Of a stretch of 64,000 nt of DNA, positions 7,999 to 16,005 are shown piece after piece (within the stretch, counting starts at the first letter, position 1; each line of letters starts with the position of its first letter). The position numbers and the translations under genes are program-made. The DNA is from Sedimentitalea todarodis (GTDB lineage: Bacteria; Pseudomonadota; Alphaproteobacteria; Rhodobacterales; Rhodobacteraceae), in assembly GCF_032595355.1 (NCBI RefSeq), contig NZ_JASMWN010000019.1, positions 47,448-111,447 of the forward strand, in the 5' to 3' direction. Below the pieces are notes generated by a model, which was given only the letters and a program-made list of their open reading frames with translations, ran no database searches and was not told where the DNA came from.

Positions 7999-8886
7999 AT
8001 GGACAAGAAGGTGAAACCTCGCGGGTTGGGGCGCGGACTTTCCGCATTGATGGCGGATGTTTCGGCCGAGAGCCAAAGTCCGGATCGTCCGGTTGGACCC
8101 GATATCCATGTCCCGATTGAAAAGCTGTTTGCAAACCCAAACCAGCCGCGCCGGAGATTTGCGCAGGACGATCTGGATGATCTGACCGCATCGATCAAGG
8201 AAAAGGGCGTTCTTCAGCCGCTGATCGTCCGGCCCCGCGAGGGCGGCACCTATGAGATTGTCGCCGGTGAACGTCGTTGGCGCGCATCACAGCAGGCACA
8301 ATTGCACGAGGTTCCGGTTCTTGTGCGGGACTTTGACGATGTCGAGGTTCTTGAGGTCGCGATAATCGAGAACATTCAGCGTGCCGATCTGAACGCGGTC
8401 GAAGAAGCGGCCGGATACAAGCAGTTGATGGAGAGCTTTGGCCACACCCAGGAACGTCTGGCCGAGGCGCTTGGAAAGAGTCGAAGCCATATCGCAAACC
8501 TGATGCGCTTGCTGACCTTGCCGGCCGATGTTCAGAGCATGTTGCAGGAAGGCGCACTGACTGCCGGGCATGCGCGCGCCTTGATTACCGCAGAGGAGCC
8601 CTCGGTCTTGGCGCGGGCAATCGTCAAGGGCGGGCTGTCGGTGCGTGCGACCGAGGCATTGGTCAAGAAGCAGGCGGCAGGGGGTCAGCCAGCAAAGAAA
8701 AGGCTGCTGGCAGCACCTGCAGAGAAGGACGCGGATACGCGCGCGCTCGAGGCGGATCTGTCGGCAAATCTGGGGATGAAAGTGGAAATCACACACAAGC
8801 CGGGTCAGGACTCGGGTGAAATGTCGATCAGATATGGCAATCTGGACGATCTGGACAGGCTTTGCCAACTGCTAAGCGGCAGCTAG
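7999..8886 (+). CDS. parB: Chromosome partitioning protein ParB (Spo0J family)
   Basis: ParB binds parS, loads as a CTP-dependent sliding clamp and spreads along DNA next to the origin. The N-terminal RGLGRGLSALM is the ParA-interacting segment. NPNQPRRRF and the CTP-binding GERRWR motif (around residues 91-96) follow, then ENIQRADLN (about 124). The helix-turn-helix near 157-175 (ALGKSRSHIANLMRLL) recognises parS, and the C-terminal dimerisation region ends the chain. At 295 residues it is typical. GAGGAG about 10 bases upstream supports the ATG at 7999. The stop is followed immediately by a 98-bp palindromic repeat. Confidence 0.97.
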   Translation: MDKKVKPRGLGRGLSALMADVSAESQSPDRPVGPDIHVPIEKLFANPNQPRRRFAQDDLDDLTASIKEKGVLQPLIVRPREGGTYEIVAGERRWRASQQAQLHEVPVLVRDFDDVEVLEVAIIENIQRADLNAVEEAAGYKQLMESFGHTQERLAEALGKSRSHIANLMRLLTLPADVQSMLQEGALTAGHARALITAEEPSVLARAIVKGGLSVRATEALVKKQAAGGQPAKKRLLAAPAEKDADTRALEADLSANLGMKVEITHKPGQDSGEMSIRYGNLDDLDRLCQLLSGS

Positions 8887-8984
8887 AGCGATTTGCGCTA
8901 AGGCTGAACTGTTTGACGCAGCCGGAAATCACAGATTTCAACGGCTTAGGTGGTATCGGATAGACCAGGTTGGGCGCGAAGCGC
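8887..8984. repeat. Palindromic intergenic repeat, copy A (98 bp, diverged)
   Basis: This element starts at the first base after the parB stop and fills almost the whole gap to the hemW stop. It aligns without gaps over all 98 bases with copy B (18309-18406), with 68 identities. The best-conserved part is the core around GGAAATCACAGATTTCAACG, whose GAAATC and GATTTC arms are inverted. The outer arms have decayed relative to copy B. Confidence 0.75.
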
Positions 8985-8985
8985 A

Positions 8986-10155
8986 TTAGCCGACAAGAAA
9001 CTCGGAAATTATGGCATTCAAAACCATAAACCCTTGCCTTTTAACCATAATATTGCTTCCTCGGACCTGAATGAGGCCGAGCTCGGACAGTGAGTTTCGA
9101 GCTTTTGGGTCCAATTTGTGCCCCGCAAGACTCTCATAGCGCACAACATCTATGCCTGATCTAAGGCGCAACCCCATCATCAGGTATTCTTCGGCTTGCT
9201 CTAGCGACCACAAGGGGCGCCGCAGGGTTTCACCGGACCCTTTGCTGACCAAACGCAACCATTCGGCCGGCATCATTTCGGATTCCGTGGCATGTCGCTT
9301 GCCGTTCAGTGTGACCCGCCCATGCGCTCCGGGGCCAATCCCGACATAGTCACCACCACTCCAGTAGATTAGATTGTGCCGAGATTCAGAACCGGGGCGC
9401 GCATGGTTCGAGACTTCGTACATCGGCAAACCGTGTTTGTCACAGGTTGTCTGCGTGATGTCGTACATGTCGGCGGCGCGATCATCATCAGGCAATCCGC
9501 GCAACTTTCCGGCTGCAAACCGGTCGCCAAAGGCGGTGCCAGACTCGATGGTGAGCTGGTAAAGCGACAGATGATCGATGGCCATCGATAGCGCGGTTTC
9601 CAGTTCGTGCTGCCACTGTTCAAGCGTCTGATCCTGGCGGGCATAGATCAGGTCAAAACTCACCCGGTCAAAACAATCACGCGCAATGTCAAAGGCCGCT
9701 TGCGCTTCGGCGACCGTATGAATGCGGCCCAGGCGCCTGAGGTCGGCATCATTCAACGCCTGCACGCCCATCGACACACGATTGACGCCGCCATCCCGGT
9801 ATCCGGCAAAACGACCGGCCTCGACAGAGCCGGGGTTTGCCTCGAGCGTGATTTCGATGTCGTTCGCAGGGGTCCAGTAGCCACAGGCGGCCATGATGAT
9901 CTCGGCCACTGTATCGGGATCCATCAGGCTCGGCGTACCACCGCCAAAGAAAATCGAATTCAGCACACGATCGGGGGTTTCCGCGGCGGTTCTCGCGAGT
10001 TCGAAGAGGTAGGCATCGCGCCAGGCGGATTGGTCCACCTGTTGCGAGACATGGCTGTTAAAGTCGCAGTAGGGGCATTTGGCCTGGCAAAACGGCCAAT
10101 GAACATAGAGGCCGAAACCGCCCTGTCGCCAGTCTTCAGTCAAAACAGCCCGCAA
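8986..10155 (-). CDS. hemW: HemW-like radical SAM haem chaperone
   Basis: HemW is related to the oxygen-independent coproporphyrinogen oxidase HemN but acts as a haem-binding chaperone. The radical SAM cluster motif CQAKCPYC (CxxxCxxC) is at residues 23-30, preceded by LYVHWPF. The glycine-rich FFGGGTPS near residue 70 and the later GVQALND and LIYARQDQTLEQW are family features. It lacks the N-terminal extension of true HemN, and the C-terminal domain is present. The 389-aa length is normal. The start appears to be TTG at 10155, inside the last codons of rdgB (20-bp overlap), so translation is probably coupled. It is the last gene of rph-rdgB-hemW. Confidence 0.9.
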   Translation of the reverse strand: MRAVLTEDWRQGGFGLYVHWPFCQAKCPYCDFNSHVSQQVDQSAWRDAYLFELARTAAETPDRVLNSIFFGGGTPSLMDPDTVAEIIMAACGYWTPANDIEITLEANPGSVEAGRFAGYRDGGVNRVSMGVQALNDADLRRLGRIHTVAEAQAAFDIARDCFDRVSFDLIYARQDQTLEQWQHELETALSMAIDHLSLYQLTIESGTAFGDRFAAGKLRGLPDDDRAADMYDITQTTCDKHGLPMYEVSNHARPGSESRHNLIYWSGGDYVGIGPGAHGRVTLNGKRHATESEMMPAEWLRLVSKGSGETLRRPLWSLEQAEEYLMMGLRLRSGIDVVRYESLAGHKLDPKARNSLSELGLIQVRGSNIMVKRQGFMVLNAIISEFLVG

Positions 10156-10747
10156 CCAATTTCGCCGTCGCCTTGGCGCGGTGGCTGATCTTGTTTTTTT
10201 CCCAGCGATCCATTTCGCCGAACGTCACGTCATAGCCGTCCGGCACAAAGATCGGATCATAACCGTGACCCTGATCGCCGCGCATGGGCCAGATGACCTG
10301 ACCCGGCATGATCCCCTCGAACACCTCGTCATGACCATCTGGCCAGGCGAGAACGAGCGTACAGCAGAACTGCGCCGTGCGTGGAGATGGCGCATGAATT
10401 GCTTCGAGTTCGCGATGGGTGCGTTCCATCGCCATCACGAAATCTCGCCCGTTGAGCGTTTCGGCCCAGTCGGCGGTATAGACGCCCGGAGCACCGTTCA
10501 GCGCATCGATCTGGATGCCGGAATCATCTGATAGTGCGGGCAGGCCGGTTGCCTGCGCGGCAGCGTGGGCCTTGATCCGGGCATTGCCGACAAAGGTCGT
10601 TTCGGTCTCTTCCGGCTCTGGCAGATTCATCTCGGCGGCACCGACGACCGACACGCCGAATGGATCCAGCAAATGCGCCATCTCTTCAAGCTTGCCGGCG
10701 TTGTGTGTGGCCACCAACACCCGGTCGCCGACAAACTTGCGTGTCAT
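10136..10747 (-). CDS. rdgB: dITP/XTP pyrophosphatase (RdgB/HAM1)
   Basis: Hydrolyses dITP, ITP and XTP to monophosphates and so keeps deaminated purines out of DNA and RNA. The N-terminal ATHNAGKLEE is the family phosphate-binding signature, and ALSDDSGIQIDALNGAPGVY contains the metal-binding and catalytic acidic residues. HGYDPIFVPDGY near the C-terminus is also diagnostic, and S-H-R-A closes the active site. At 203 residues it is full length. The ATG at 10747 overlaps the rph stop by 4 bases and the 3' end overlaps hemW, so the three genes form one leftward unit. Confidence 0.96.
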   Translation of the reverse strand: MTRKFVGDRVLVATHNAGKLEEMAHLLDPFGVSVVGAAEMNLPEPEETETTFVGNARIKAHAAAQATGLPALSDDSGIQIDALNGAPGVYTADWAETLNGRDFVMAMERTHRELEAIHAPSPRTAQFCCTLVLAWPDGHDEVFEGIMPGQVIWPMRGDQGHGYDPIFVPDGYDVTFGEMDRWEKNKISHRAKATAKLVAGCFD

Positions 10748-11454
10748 GCGGCGGCTTTCTGGGCAGCGACGAGTTCACCAACGCCTTTTTCGGCGAGGTC
10801 CATCAACTGGTTCATCTGATCGCGGGAAAAGACCGACCCCTCGGCGGACATCTGAACCTCGATCAGCTTGCCCGAACCGGTCATGATAAAATTGCCGTCA
10901 ACACCGGCTTCGCTATCCTCGGGGTAGTCAAGATCCAGAACCGGCTGGCCAGCGTAAATGCCGCACGAGACGGCGGCGACCGGATCGACAAGCGGGTCGC
11001 TGATCACGTCGCCCGCCTTCATCAGCTTGTTCACCGCAATCCGAAGCGCTGTCCAACCCCCCGTGATCGCCGCACACCGCGTGCCGCCATCGGCCTGGAG
11101 AACATCGCAATCGACCGTGATCTGCCGTTCGCCAAGGGCCACACGATCCACGCCGGCCCGCAGCGAGCGCCCGATAAGGCGCTGGATTTCAACCGTGCGC
11201 CCGCCCTGTTTGCCGGATGCCGCCTCGCGCCGCATTCGTGTGTTGGTCGCACGTGGCAACATCCCGTATTCCGCCGTGACCCAGCCAAGGCCGGAGCCCT
11301 TGATAAACGGAGGAACGCGATCCTCGATGGTGGCCGTGCAGAGCACATGGGTATCGCCAACCTTGATCAGGCAAGACCCCTCGGCGTGTTTTGTAAAGCC
11401 CGTTTCGATGGAAACGGGGCGCATTTCGCTTAGATCTCGACCAGAGGGGCGCAT
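10744..11454 (-). CDS. rph: Ribonuclease PH
   Basis: This phosphorolytic 3'-5' exoribonuclease trims tRNA precursors and forms hexameric rings. MRPSGRDLSEMRPVSIETGF is the classic N-terminus. ATIEDRVPPFIKG, TAEYGMLPRATNTR and RTVEIQRLIGRSLRA are strongly conserved blocks that build the RNA and phosphate sites. DCDVLQADGGTRCA covers the catalytic acidic region. The 236-aa length is normal. AAGGAG lies just upstream of the ATG on the reverse strand. It is transcribed divergently from hrcA across a 113-bp gap, a pairing common in alphaproteobacteria. Confidence 0.97.
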   Translation of the reverse strand: MRPSGRDLSEMRPVSIETGFTKHAEGSCLIKVGDTHVLCTATIEDRVPPFIKGSGLGWVTAEYGMLPRATNTRMRREAASGKQGGRTVEIQRLIGRSLRAGVDRVALGERQITVDCDVLQADGGTRCAAITGGWTALRIAVNKLMKAGDVISDPLVDPVAAVSCGIYAGQPVLDLDYPEDSEAGVDGNFIMTGSGKLIEVQMSAEGSVFSRDQMNQLMDLAEKGVGELVAAQKAAA

Positions 11455-11567
11455 GGGGTCTCCTTAATATGTTGGCGTCGCAATACAGCCCGACACAACG
11501 GTTGTGCAACCCCGATTGACCTTTGCAACAGGTGGACTTTAATGGCGAACCAGCCAAGGATGAACGC

Positions 11568-12632
11568 ATGAATGATGCTACGAACCTGCTAGACGAGTTG
11601 AACGACCGTTCGCGCGAAGTGTTTCGGCGCGTTGTCGAGGGGTATCTGGAAACCGGTGACCCGATCGGCAGCCGCACTCTGACCCGAACGCTCAGCGAAA
11701 AGGTCAGCGCCGCAACGATACGCAACGTGATGCAGGATCTCGAATATCTGGGCCTGCTGAACAGTCCGCATGTCAGCGCGGGCCGTATCCCGACGCAGGT
11801 TGGATTGCGGATGTTCGTCGATGGGTTGCTCGAAGTCGGAGACCTGCAGGACACCGACCGTCAGATGCTCGACGACACGGTAAAGCGGAACTCCAATGAC
11901 GTTGGCAACATGCTCGACCGTCTGGGATCGGCGCTGTCCGGTGTCACGCATGGGGCGTCATTGGTCCTGACACCCAAGCATGAAGCGGACATTCGGCATA
12001 TCGAATTCGTGTCACTGGCGCATGATCGCGCCCTAGTGGTGATCGTGTTCTCCGATGGCCATGTGGAGAATCGCCTGTTCACGCCGCCGCCCGGCCAAAC
12101 CCCCAGTTCGATGCGCGAGGCGGCAAATTTTCTGAACGCCTTGATCGAAGGCCGCACTCTGAGCGAAGTGAGAAAAAGCATCCAGACAGATATCAATGCC
12201 CGGCGTCAGGAAATCGACCGCTTGGCACGGGATATGGTCGAAAGTGGCCTGGCGGTCTGGGAGGGCGAGGGCGAGGAAACCGACCGGTTGATCGTGAGGG
12301 GGCGCGCGAATCTGTTGGGCGGCGAGGACGATGGAGAAGAGTTGGAGCGCATTCGCAGCCTGTTTGACGACCTCGAACGCAAGCGGGACATCGAGGAATT
12401 CCTGCAACTCACCGAAGAAGGTGAAGGCGTGCGCATTTTTATCGGCTCGGAGAACAAACTTTTCTCACTTTCGGGTTCCTCTTTGGTTGTGTCTCCCTAT
12501 ATGAACGCTGATCGAAAGATCATTGGCGCGGTGGGAGTGATTGGCCCAACGCGCCTCAATTACGGGCGGATAGTGCCGATTGTGGACTACACGGCGCAGC
12601 TGGTAGGTCGGTTGATTTCTGACCGCAGTTAG
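11568..12632 (+). CDS. hrcA: Heat-inducible transcription repressor HrcA
   Basis: HrcA represses chaperone genes by binding CIRCE elements and depends on GroEL for activity. The N-terminal winged helix contains RSREVFRRVVEGYLETGDPIG and VSAATIRNVMQDLE; HVSAGRIPTQVGLRMFVD follows. The C-terminal part (VIGPTRLNYGRIVPIVDYTA) is typical. The reading frame stays open further upstream, but AAGGA at 11556-11560 with 7-base spacing supports the ATG at 11568, giving 354 aa. A possible sigma-70 promoter is TTGACC (11516-11521), 17 bases, then TTAATG. No CIRCE palindrome is visible here, so self-repression is not supported. grpE follows after 9 bases. Confidence 0.95.
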   Translation: MNDATNLLDELNDRSREVFRRVVEGYLETGDPIGSRTLTRTLSEKVSAATIRNVMQDLEYLGLLNSPHVSAGRIPTQVGLRMFVDGLLEVGDLQDTDRQMLDDTVKRNSNDVGNMLDRLGSALSGVTHGASLVLTPKHEADIRHIEFVSLAHDRALVVIVFSDGHVENRLFTPPPGQTPSSMREAANFLNALIEGRTLSEVRKSIQTDINARRQEIDRLARDMVESGLAVWEGEGEETDRLIVRGRANLLGGEDDGEELERIRSLFDDLERKRDIEEFLQLTEEGEGVRIFIGSENKLFSLSGSSLVVSPYMNADRKIIGAVGVIGPTRLNYGRIVPIVDYTAQLVGRLISDRS

Positions 12633-12641
12633 AGGTGAAAG

Positions 12642-13205
12642 ATGGCAGAGCCAAAGAACGACGATTTTCTGGATGATCTCGCGGCGATGGAAGCCGAGGC
12701 AGACGCGGAAGAACTGGCAGAGCTTGACGATGATGCGATCGAGTTGGATTCGATCCGCGCGGAACGCGATGAATACAAGGATCGCTATATGCGAACCCTG
12801 GCCGAGGCAGAGAATTCACGCAAACGCTCCGAGCGGGCCCGGGTCGAGGCCGAGCGTTACGGCGGGTCGCGCCTGGCGCGGGATGTCTTGCCGGTCTATG
12901 ACAACATGAAACGCGCGCTCGATACCATCACGGACGAACAGCGTGCGGCATCTTCGGCCCTGATCGAAGGCATCGAACTGACGATGCGCGAGTTGGTTAA
13001 TGTGTTCGGCAAGCACGGTATCGAAGTGATTTCGCCCGAAGTTGGTGACCGGTTTGATCCCAAGATGCACGAAGCCATGTTCGAAGCCCCGCTTCCCGGA
13101 ACCAAGGCCGGCGACATCATCCAGGTCTCGGCCGAAGGTTTCATGCTACACGACCGGCTGTTGCGCCCTGCGCAGGTTGGGGTTTCGTCGACACCTGCAT
13201 CCTGA
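12642..13205 (+). CDS. grpE: GrpE nucleotide exchange factor
   Basis: GrpE releases ADP from DnaK and acts as a thermosensor. The 187-aa protein has an acidic N-terminus (DDLAAMEAEADAEELAELDD), then a long predicted coiled coil including DRYMRTLAEAENSRKRSER-like sequence (YMRTLAEAENSRKRSER). The beta-domain near the C-terminus reads GVEVISPEVGDRFDPKMHEAM-like (GIEVISPEVGDRFDPKMHEA), the conserved DnaK contact. GAGGTG about 8 bases upstream supports the start. It shares a transcript with hrcA; dnaK and dnaJ are not in this window. A hairpin terminator follows at 13228. Confidence 0.97.
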   Translation: MAEPKNDDFLDDLAAMEAEADAEELAELDDDAIELDSIRAERDEYKDRYMRTLAEAENSRKRSERARVEAERYGGSRLARDVLPVYDNMKRALDTITDEQRAASSALIEGIELTMRELVNVFGKHGIEVISPEVGDRFDPKMHEAMFEAPLPGTKAGDIIQVSAEGFMLHDRLLRPAQVGVSSTPAS

Positions 13206-13227
13206 CATCGGCACATTGAAACACACC

Positions 13228-13255
13228 GAGGCGGTCAGGTTTTGGCCGCCTCTTT
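13228..13255. terminator. Terminator shared by grpE and mutS
   Basis: GAGGCGGTC pairs with GGCCGCCTC (one G-U pair) around a 7-base loop, followed by TTTC. It lies between the convergent genes and includes the last codons of mutS, so it can only act fully on the grpE side. Confidence 0.65.
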
Positions 13256-15868
13256 CAGTTTGTAGATCAGGTCGAGCGCGGCTTTCGGCGAAAGCTCGTC
13301 CGGATGAATGGACTCGAGCAGGTCCAGCGCCGGTGATGCCACCGGTGCAGGCAGAGGCGGCGGGGCGGCGGAAAACAGAGGCAGATCGTCGATCAGCGCC
13401 TTTTGCGTGGCACCACCTTCGCGTTCGCCTTCTTCCAGAGCCTTGAGTACGACACGCGCACGGTCGAGGACCGACTGGGGAAGCCCGGCCAATTGTGCGA
13501 CCTGCACACCATATGACCGGTCCGCCGCGCCCTTGCGAACCTCGTGCAGAAAGATCACTTCGCCCTGCCACTCCTTGACCGCGACGGTGGCGTTGTCCAC
13601 ACCGGGTAGCTTTCCGGCCAGCGCCGTCAGTTCGTGGTAGTGCGTCGCAAACAGCGCACGGCACTGGTTGCTGGCATGTAGGTGTTCAAGCGTCGCCCAG
13701 GCGATGGAGAGGCCGTCATAAGTGGCGGTGCCTCGCCCGATCTCGTCAAGGATCACCAGCGCGCGATCGTCGGCCTGATTGAGGATCGCTGCGGTTTCGA
13801 CCATCTCGACCATAAAGGTGGACCGTCCACGCGCCAGATCGTCCGAGGCCCCGACGCGGCTGAAGAGTTGGCTGATCACACCGATATGGGCAGACGCGGC
13901 AGGCACATAGCTGCCGATCTGGGCCAGCAGCGCGATCAGTGCATTCTGGCGAAGGAAAGTTGATTTACCGGCCATGTTCGGCCCGGTCAGCAACCAGATC
14001 GCGGCGCCGGACGTGGCGGTCAGATCGCAATCGTTCGCGATGAAACTGTCGCCCCCTTGCTGGCGCAGGGCCTGTTCCACGACAGGGTGCCGTCCTCCGG
14101 TGATGGCGAAACTGCGACCGCTATCGACTCGCGGACGACACCAGTTCTCGGCTCGGGCAAGGTCGGCGAGTGCGGCAGCCAGATCAAGCTCCGCCAGCGC
14201 GCGGGCGGCCCCATTCAAACGGGCGGCTTGGTCAAGAATAGAGCCTCTTAGCCCTTCGTAGAGCCGCTTTTCGATCTCAAGCGCCCGATTGCCCGCGTTC
14301 AGGATCTTGGTTTCCATCTCGCTGAGTTCGACGGTGGTGAAACGAACCTGATTGGCCGTCGTCTGGCGGTGGATATAGCTTTCGGACAGGGGTGCCGAGA
14401 GCATCTTTTCCGCGTGGGTCGATGTCGTTTCGATGAAATAGCCCAACACGTTGTTGTGCTTGATCTTGAGCGAAGCGATGCCGGTGTGTTCCGCATAACG
14501 TTTCTGAAGCCCCGCGATGACCGAGCGGCCTTCGTCACGCAAGGTGCGTGCCTCGTCCAGATCAGGATCATATCCGGCAGCCACGAATCCACCATCGCGT
14601 GTCAAGAGCGGCGGTTCGGCAACGAGCGCGGCATCAAGCAGGGCAGACAGATCATCAAAGCCGGTCAGGTCACTAACGGCGCTCGCAAGGAGCGGCGGCA
14701 ACTCGCACGCCTGGCAATGGCGGGCAATGGCCGCCGCCTGCTCCAGCGCGTTGCGGACAGCCGCGAGATCTCGTGGGCCGCCACGATCCAGCGACAGCCG
14801 CGACAGGGCGCGGTCAAGGTCGGGGGTCTTGCGCAGGGCGGCACGCAGATCGCCGGAGAGTCGATCCTGTTCGATGGCAAAATCCACCGCCGCCAAACGT
14901 GATTGCAAGATATCGAGGTTTCGCGACGGGCTGGACAGGCGTTGTTCGAGCAGGCGCGCACCACCCGGCGTGACGGTGCGGTCTATCACGGCAAGAAGCG
15001 ATCCGGCACGGCTGCCTGCAAGGGATCGGGTCAGCTCCAGATTGCGCCGCGTTGCGGCATCGATCTGAACCACCCGGTCCTCGGATTCACGCACTGGGGT
15101 CTGCAACAGCGGCAAGCGGCCCTTCTGCGTGAGTTCCAGGTAGTCTATCAGCGCGCCCATCGCCGAAATCTCGGCCCGTCCAAAGCTGCCGAATGCCTCA
15201 AGCGTGCCGACGGAAAACAAGGCGCAAAGACGCTTCTCGGCAGCGGTACTGTCAAAGCTGGCCCGGCCAAGTGGAGAAAGGGCGACACCCAGATCATTGG
15301 CAATGTCGTGTAGCCCATCGGTGGCACCATCCGTGACAATCAACTCTGACGGTGCCAGCCGGGCGAGTTCCGGCCCGAGACGCGCCCGGTGCAGCGGCAT
15401 TACGTGAAACGCACCGGTCGAGATATCGGCCCATGCGAGGGCGGATTGATCGCGAACTTCGGAAAAAGCGGCGAGGAAATTGTGGCGTCGGGCTTCGAGC
15501 AGCGCGTCTTCGGTCAGCGTGCCGGGTGTGACGAGGCGGACGACCTCGCGCTTGACCACAGATTTTGAGCCGCGCTTCTTGGCCTCGGCCGGGCTTTCCA
15601 TCTGTTCACAAACCGCGACGCGAAATCCCTTGCGGATCAGCGTCAGAAAATAACCTTCGGCCGCATGTACCGGGACCCCGCACATCGGGATATCGGCGCC
15701 GTCGTGTTTGCCGCGCTTGGTCAGCGCGATGTCCAGCGCTTCGGCGGCTGCAACCGCGTCGTCAAAGAACATCTCGTAGAAATCACCCATGCGATAGAAC
15801 AGCAGCGCGTCCTGATGCTCGGCCTTGATCTCAAGATATTGCGCCATCATTGGCGTGACATTGGCCAC
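13235..15868 (-). CDS. mutS: DNA mismatch repair protein MutS
   Basis: MutS recognises mismatches and small loops and recruits MutL. The mismatch-binding domain carries FYRMGDFYEMF, in which Phe30 and Glu32 form the F-x-E wedge. Connector, lever and clamp domains follow. The ATPase has Walker A GPNMAGKST near residues 627-635, the Walker B region VILDEIGRGTATYDG near 705, and the later ATHYHEL. The 877-aa length is full. The frame starts with GTG at 15868 (MANVTPMMAQYLEIK); two ATG codons at 15852 and 15849 are possible later starts. It converges on hrcA-grpE and is divergent from maeB. Confidence 0.97.
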   Translation of the reverse strand: MANVTPMMAQYLEIKAEHQDALLFYRMGDFYEMFFDDAVAAAEALDIALTKRGKHDGADIPMCGVPVHAAEGYFLTLIRKGFRVAVCEQMESPAEAKKRGSKSVVKREVVRLVTPGTLTEDALLEARRHNFLAAFSEVRDQSALAWADISTGAFHVMPLHRARLGPELARLAPSELIVTDGATDGLHDIANDLGVALSPLGRASFDSTAAEKRLCALFSVGTLEAFGSFGRAEISAMGALIDYLELTQKGRLPLLQTPVRESEDRVVQIDAATRRNLELTRSLAGSRAGSLLAVIDRTVTPGGARLLEQRLSSPSRNLDILQSRLAAVDFAIEQDRLSGDLRAALRKTPDLDRALSRLSLDRGGPRDLAAVRNALEQAAAIARHCQACELPPLLASAVSDLTGFDDLSALLDAALVAEPPLLTRDGGFVAAGYDPDLDEARTLRDEGRSVIAGLQKRYAEHTGIASLKIKHNNVLGYFIETTSTHAEKMLSAPLSESYIHRQTTANQVRFTTVELSEMETKILNAGNRALEIEKRLYEGLRGSILDQAARLNGAARALAELDLAAALADLARAENWCRPRVDSGRSFAITGGRHPVVEQALRQQGGDSFIANDCDLTATSGAAIWLLTGPNMAGKSTFLRQNALIALLAQIGSYVPAASAHIGVISQLFSRVGASDDLARGRSTFMVEMVETAAILNQADDRALVILDEIGRGTATYDGLSIAWATLEHLHASNQCRALFATHYHELTALAGKLPGVDNATVAVKEWQGEVIFLHEVRKGAADRSYGVQVAQLAGLPQSVLDRARVVLKALEEGEREGGATQKALIDDLPLFSAAPPPLPAPVASPALDLLESIHPDELSPKAALDLIYKLKEAAKT

Positions 15869-16005
15869 AGATTGTCCCCCGGTCTTCGCAACCTGCGCGA
15901 CCTTACAAACGCCCAGGACGCGGCGAAAGGCGAAAACGCATTCCTGTTGAGGCTCGCGGAGCGGCGGGGTATGACGCCTGAACCGCAGATAGGAGAACGC
16001 CGGTC

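Noticed and set aside
11455..11567. Looked for a CIRCE element in front of hrcA
   Set aside because: No TTAGCACTC-N9-GAGTGCTAA palindrome or close variant is present.
15395..15415. TTACGTGAAACG resembling half a parS site inside mutS
   Set aside because: Only one arm matches; the palindrome is broken, unlike the two perfect sites at 4685 and 6590.
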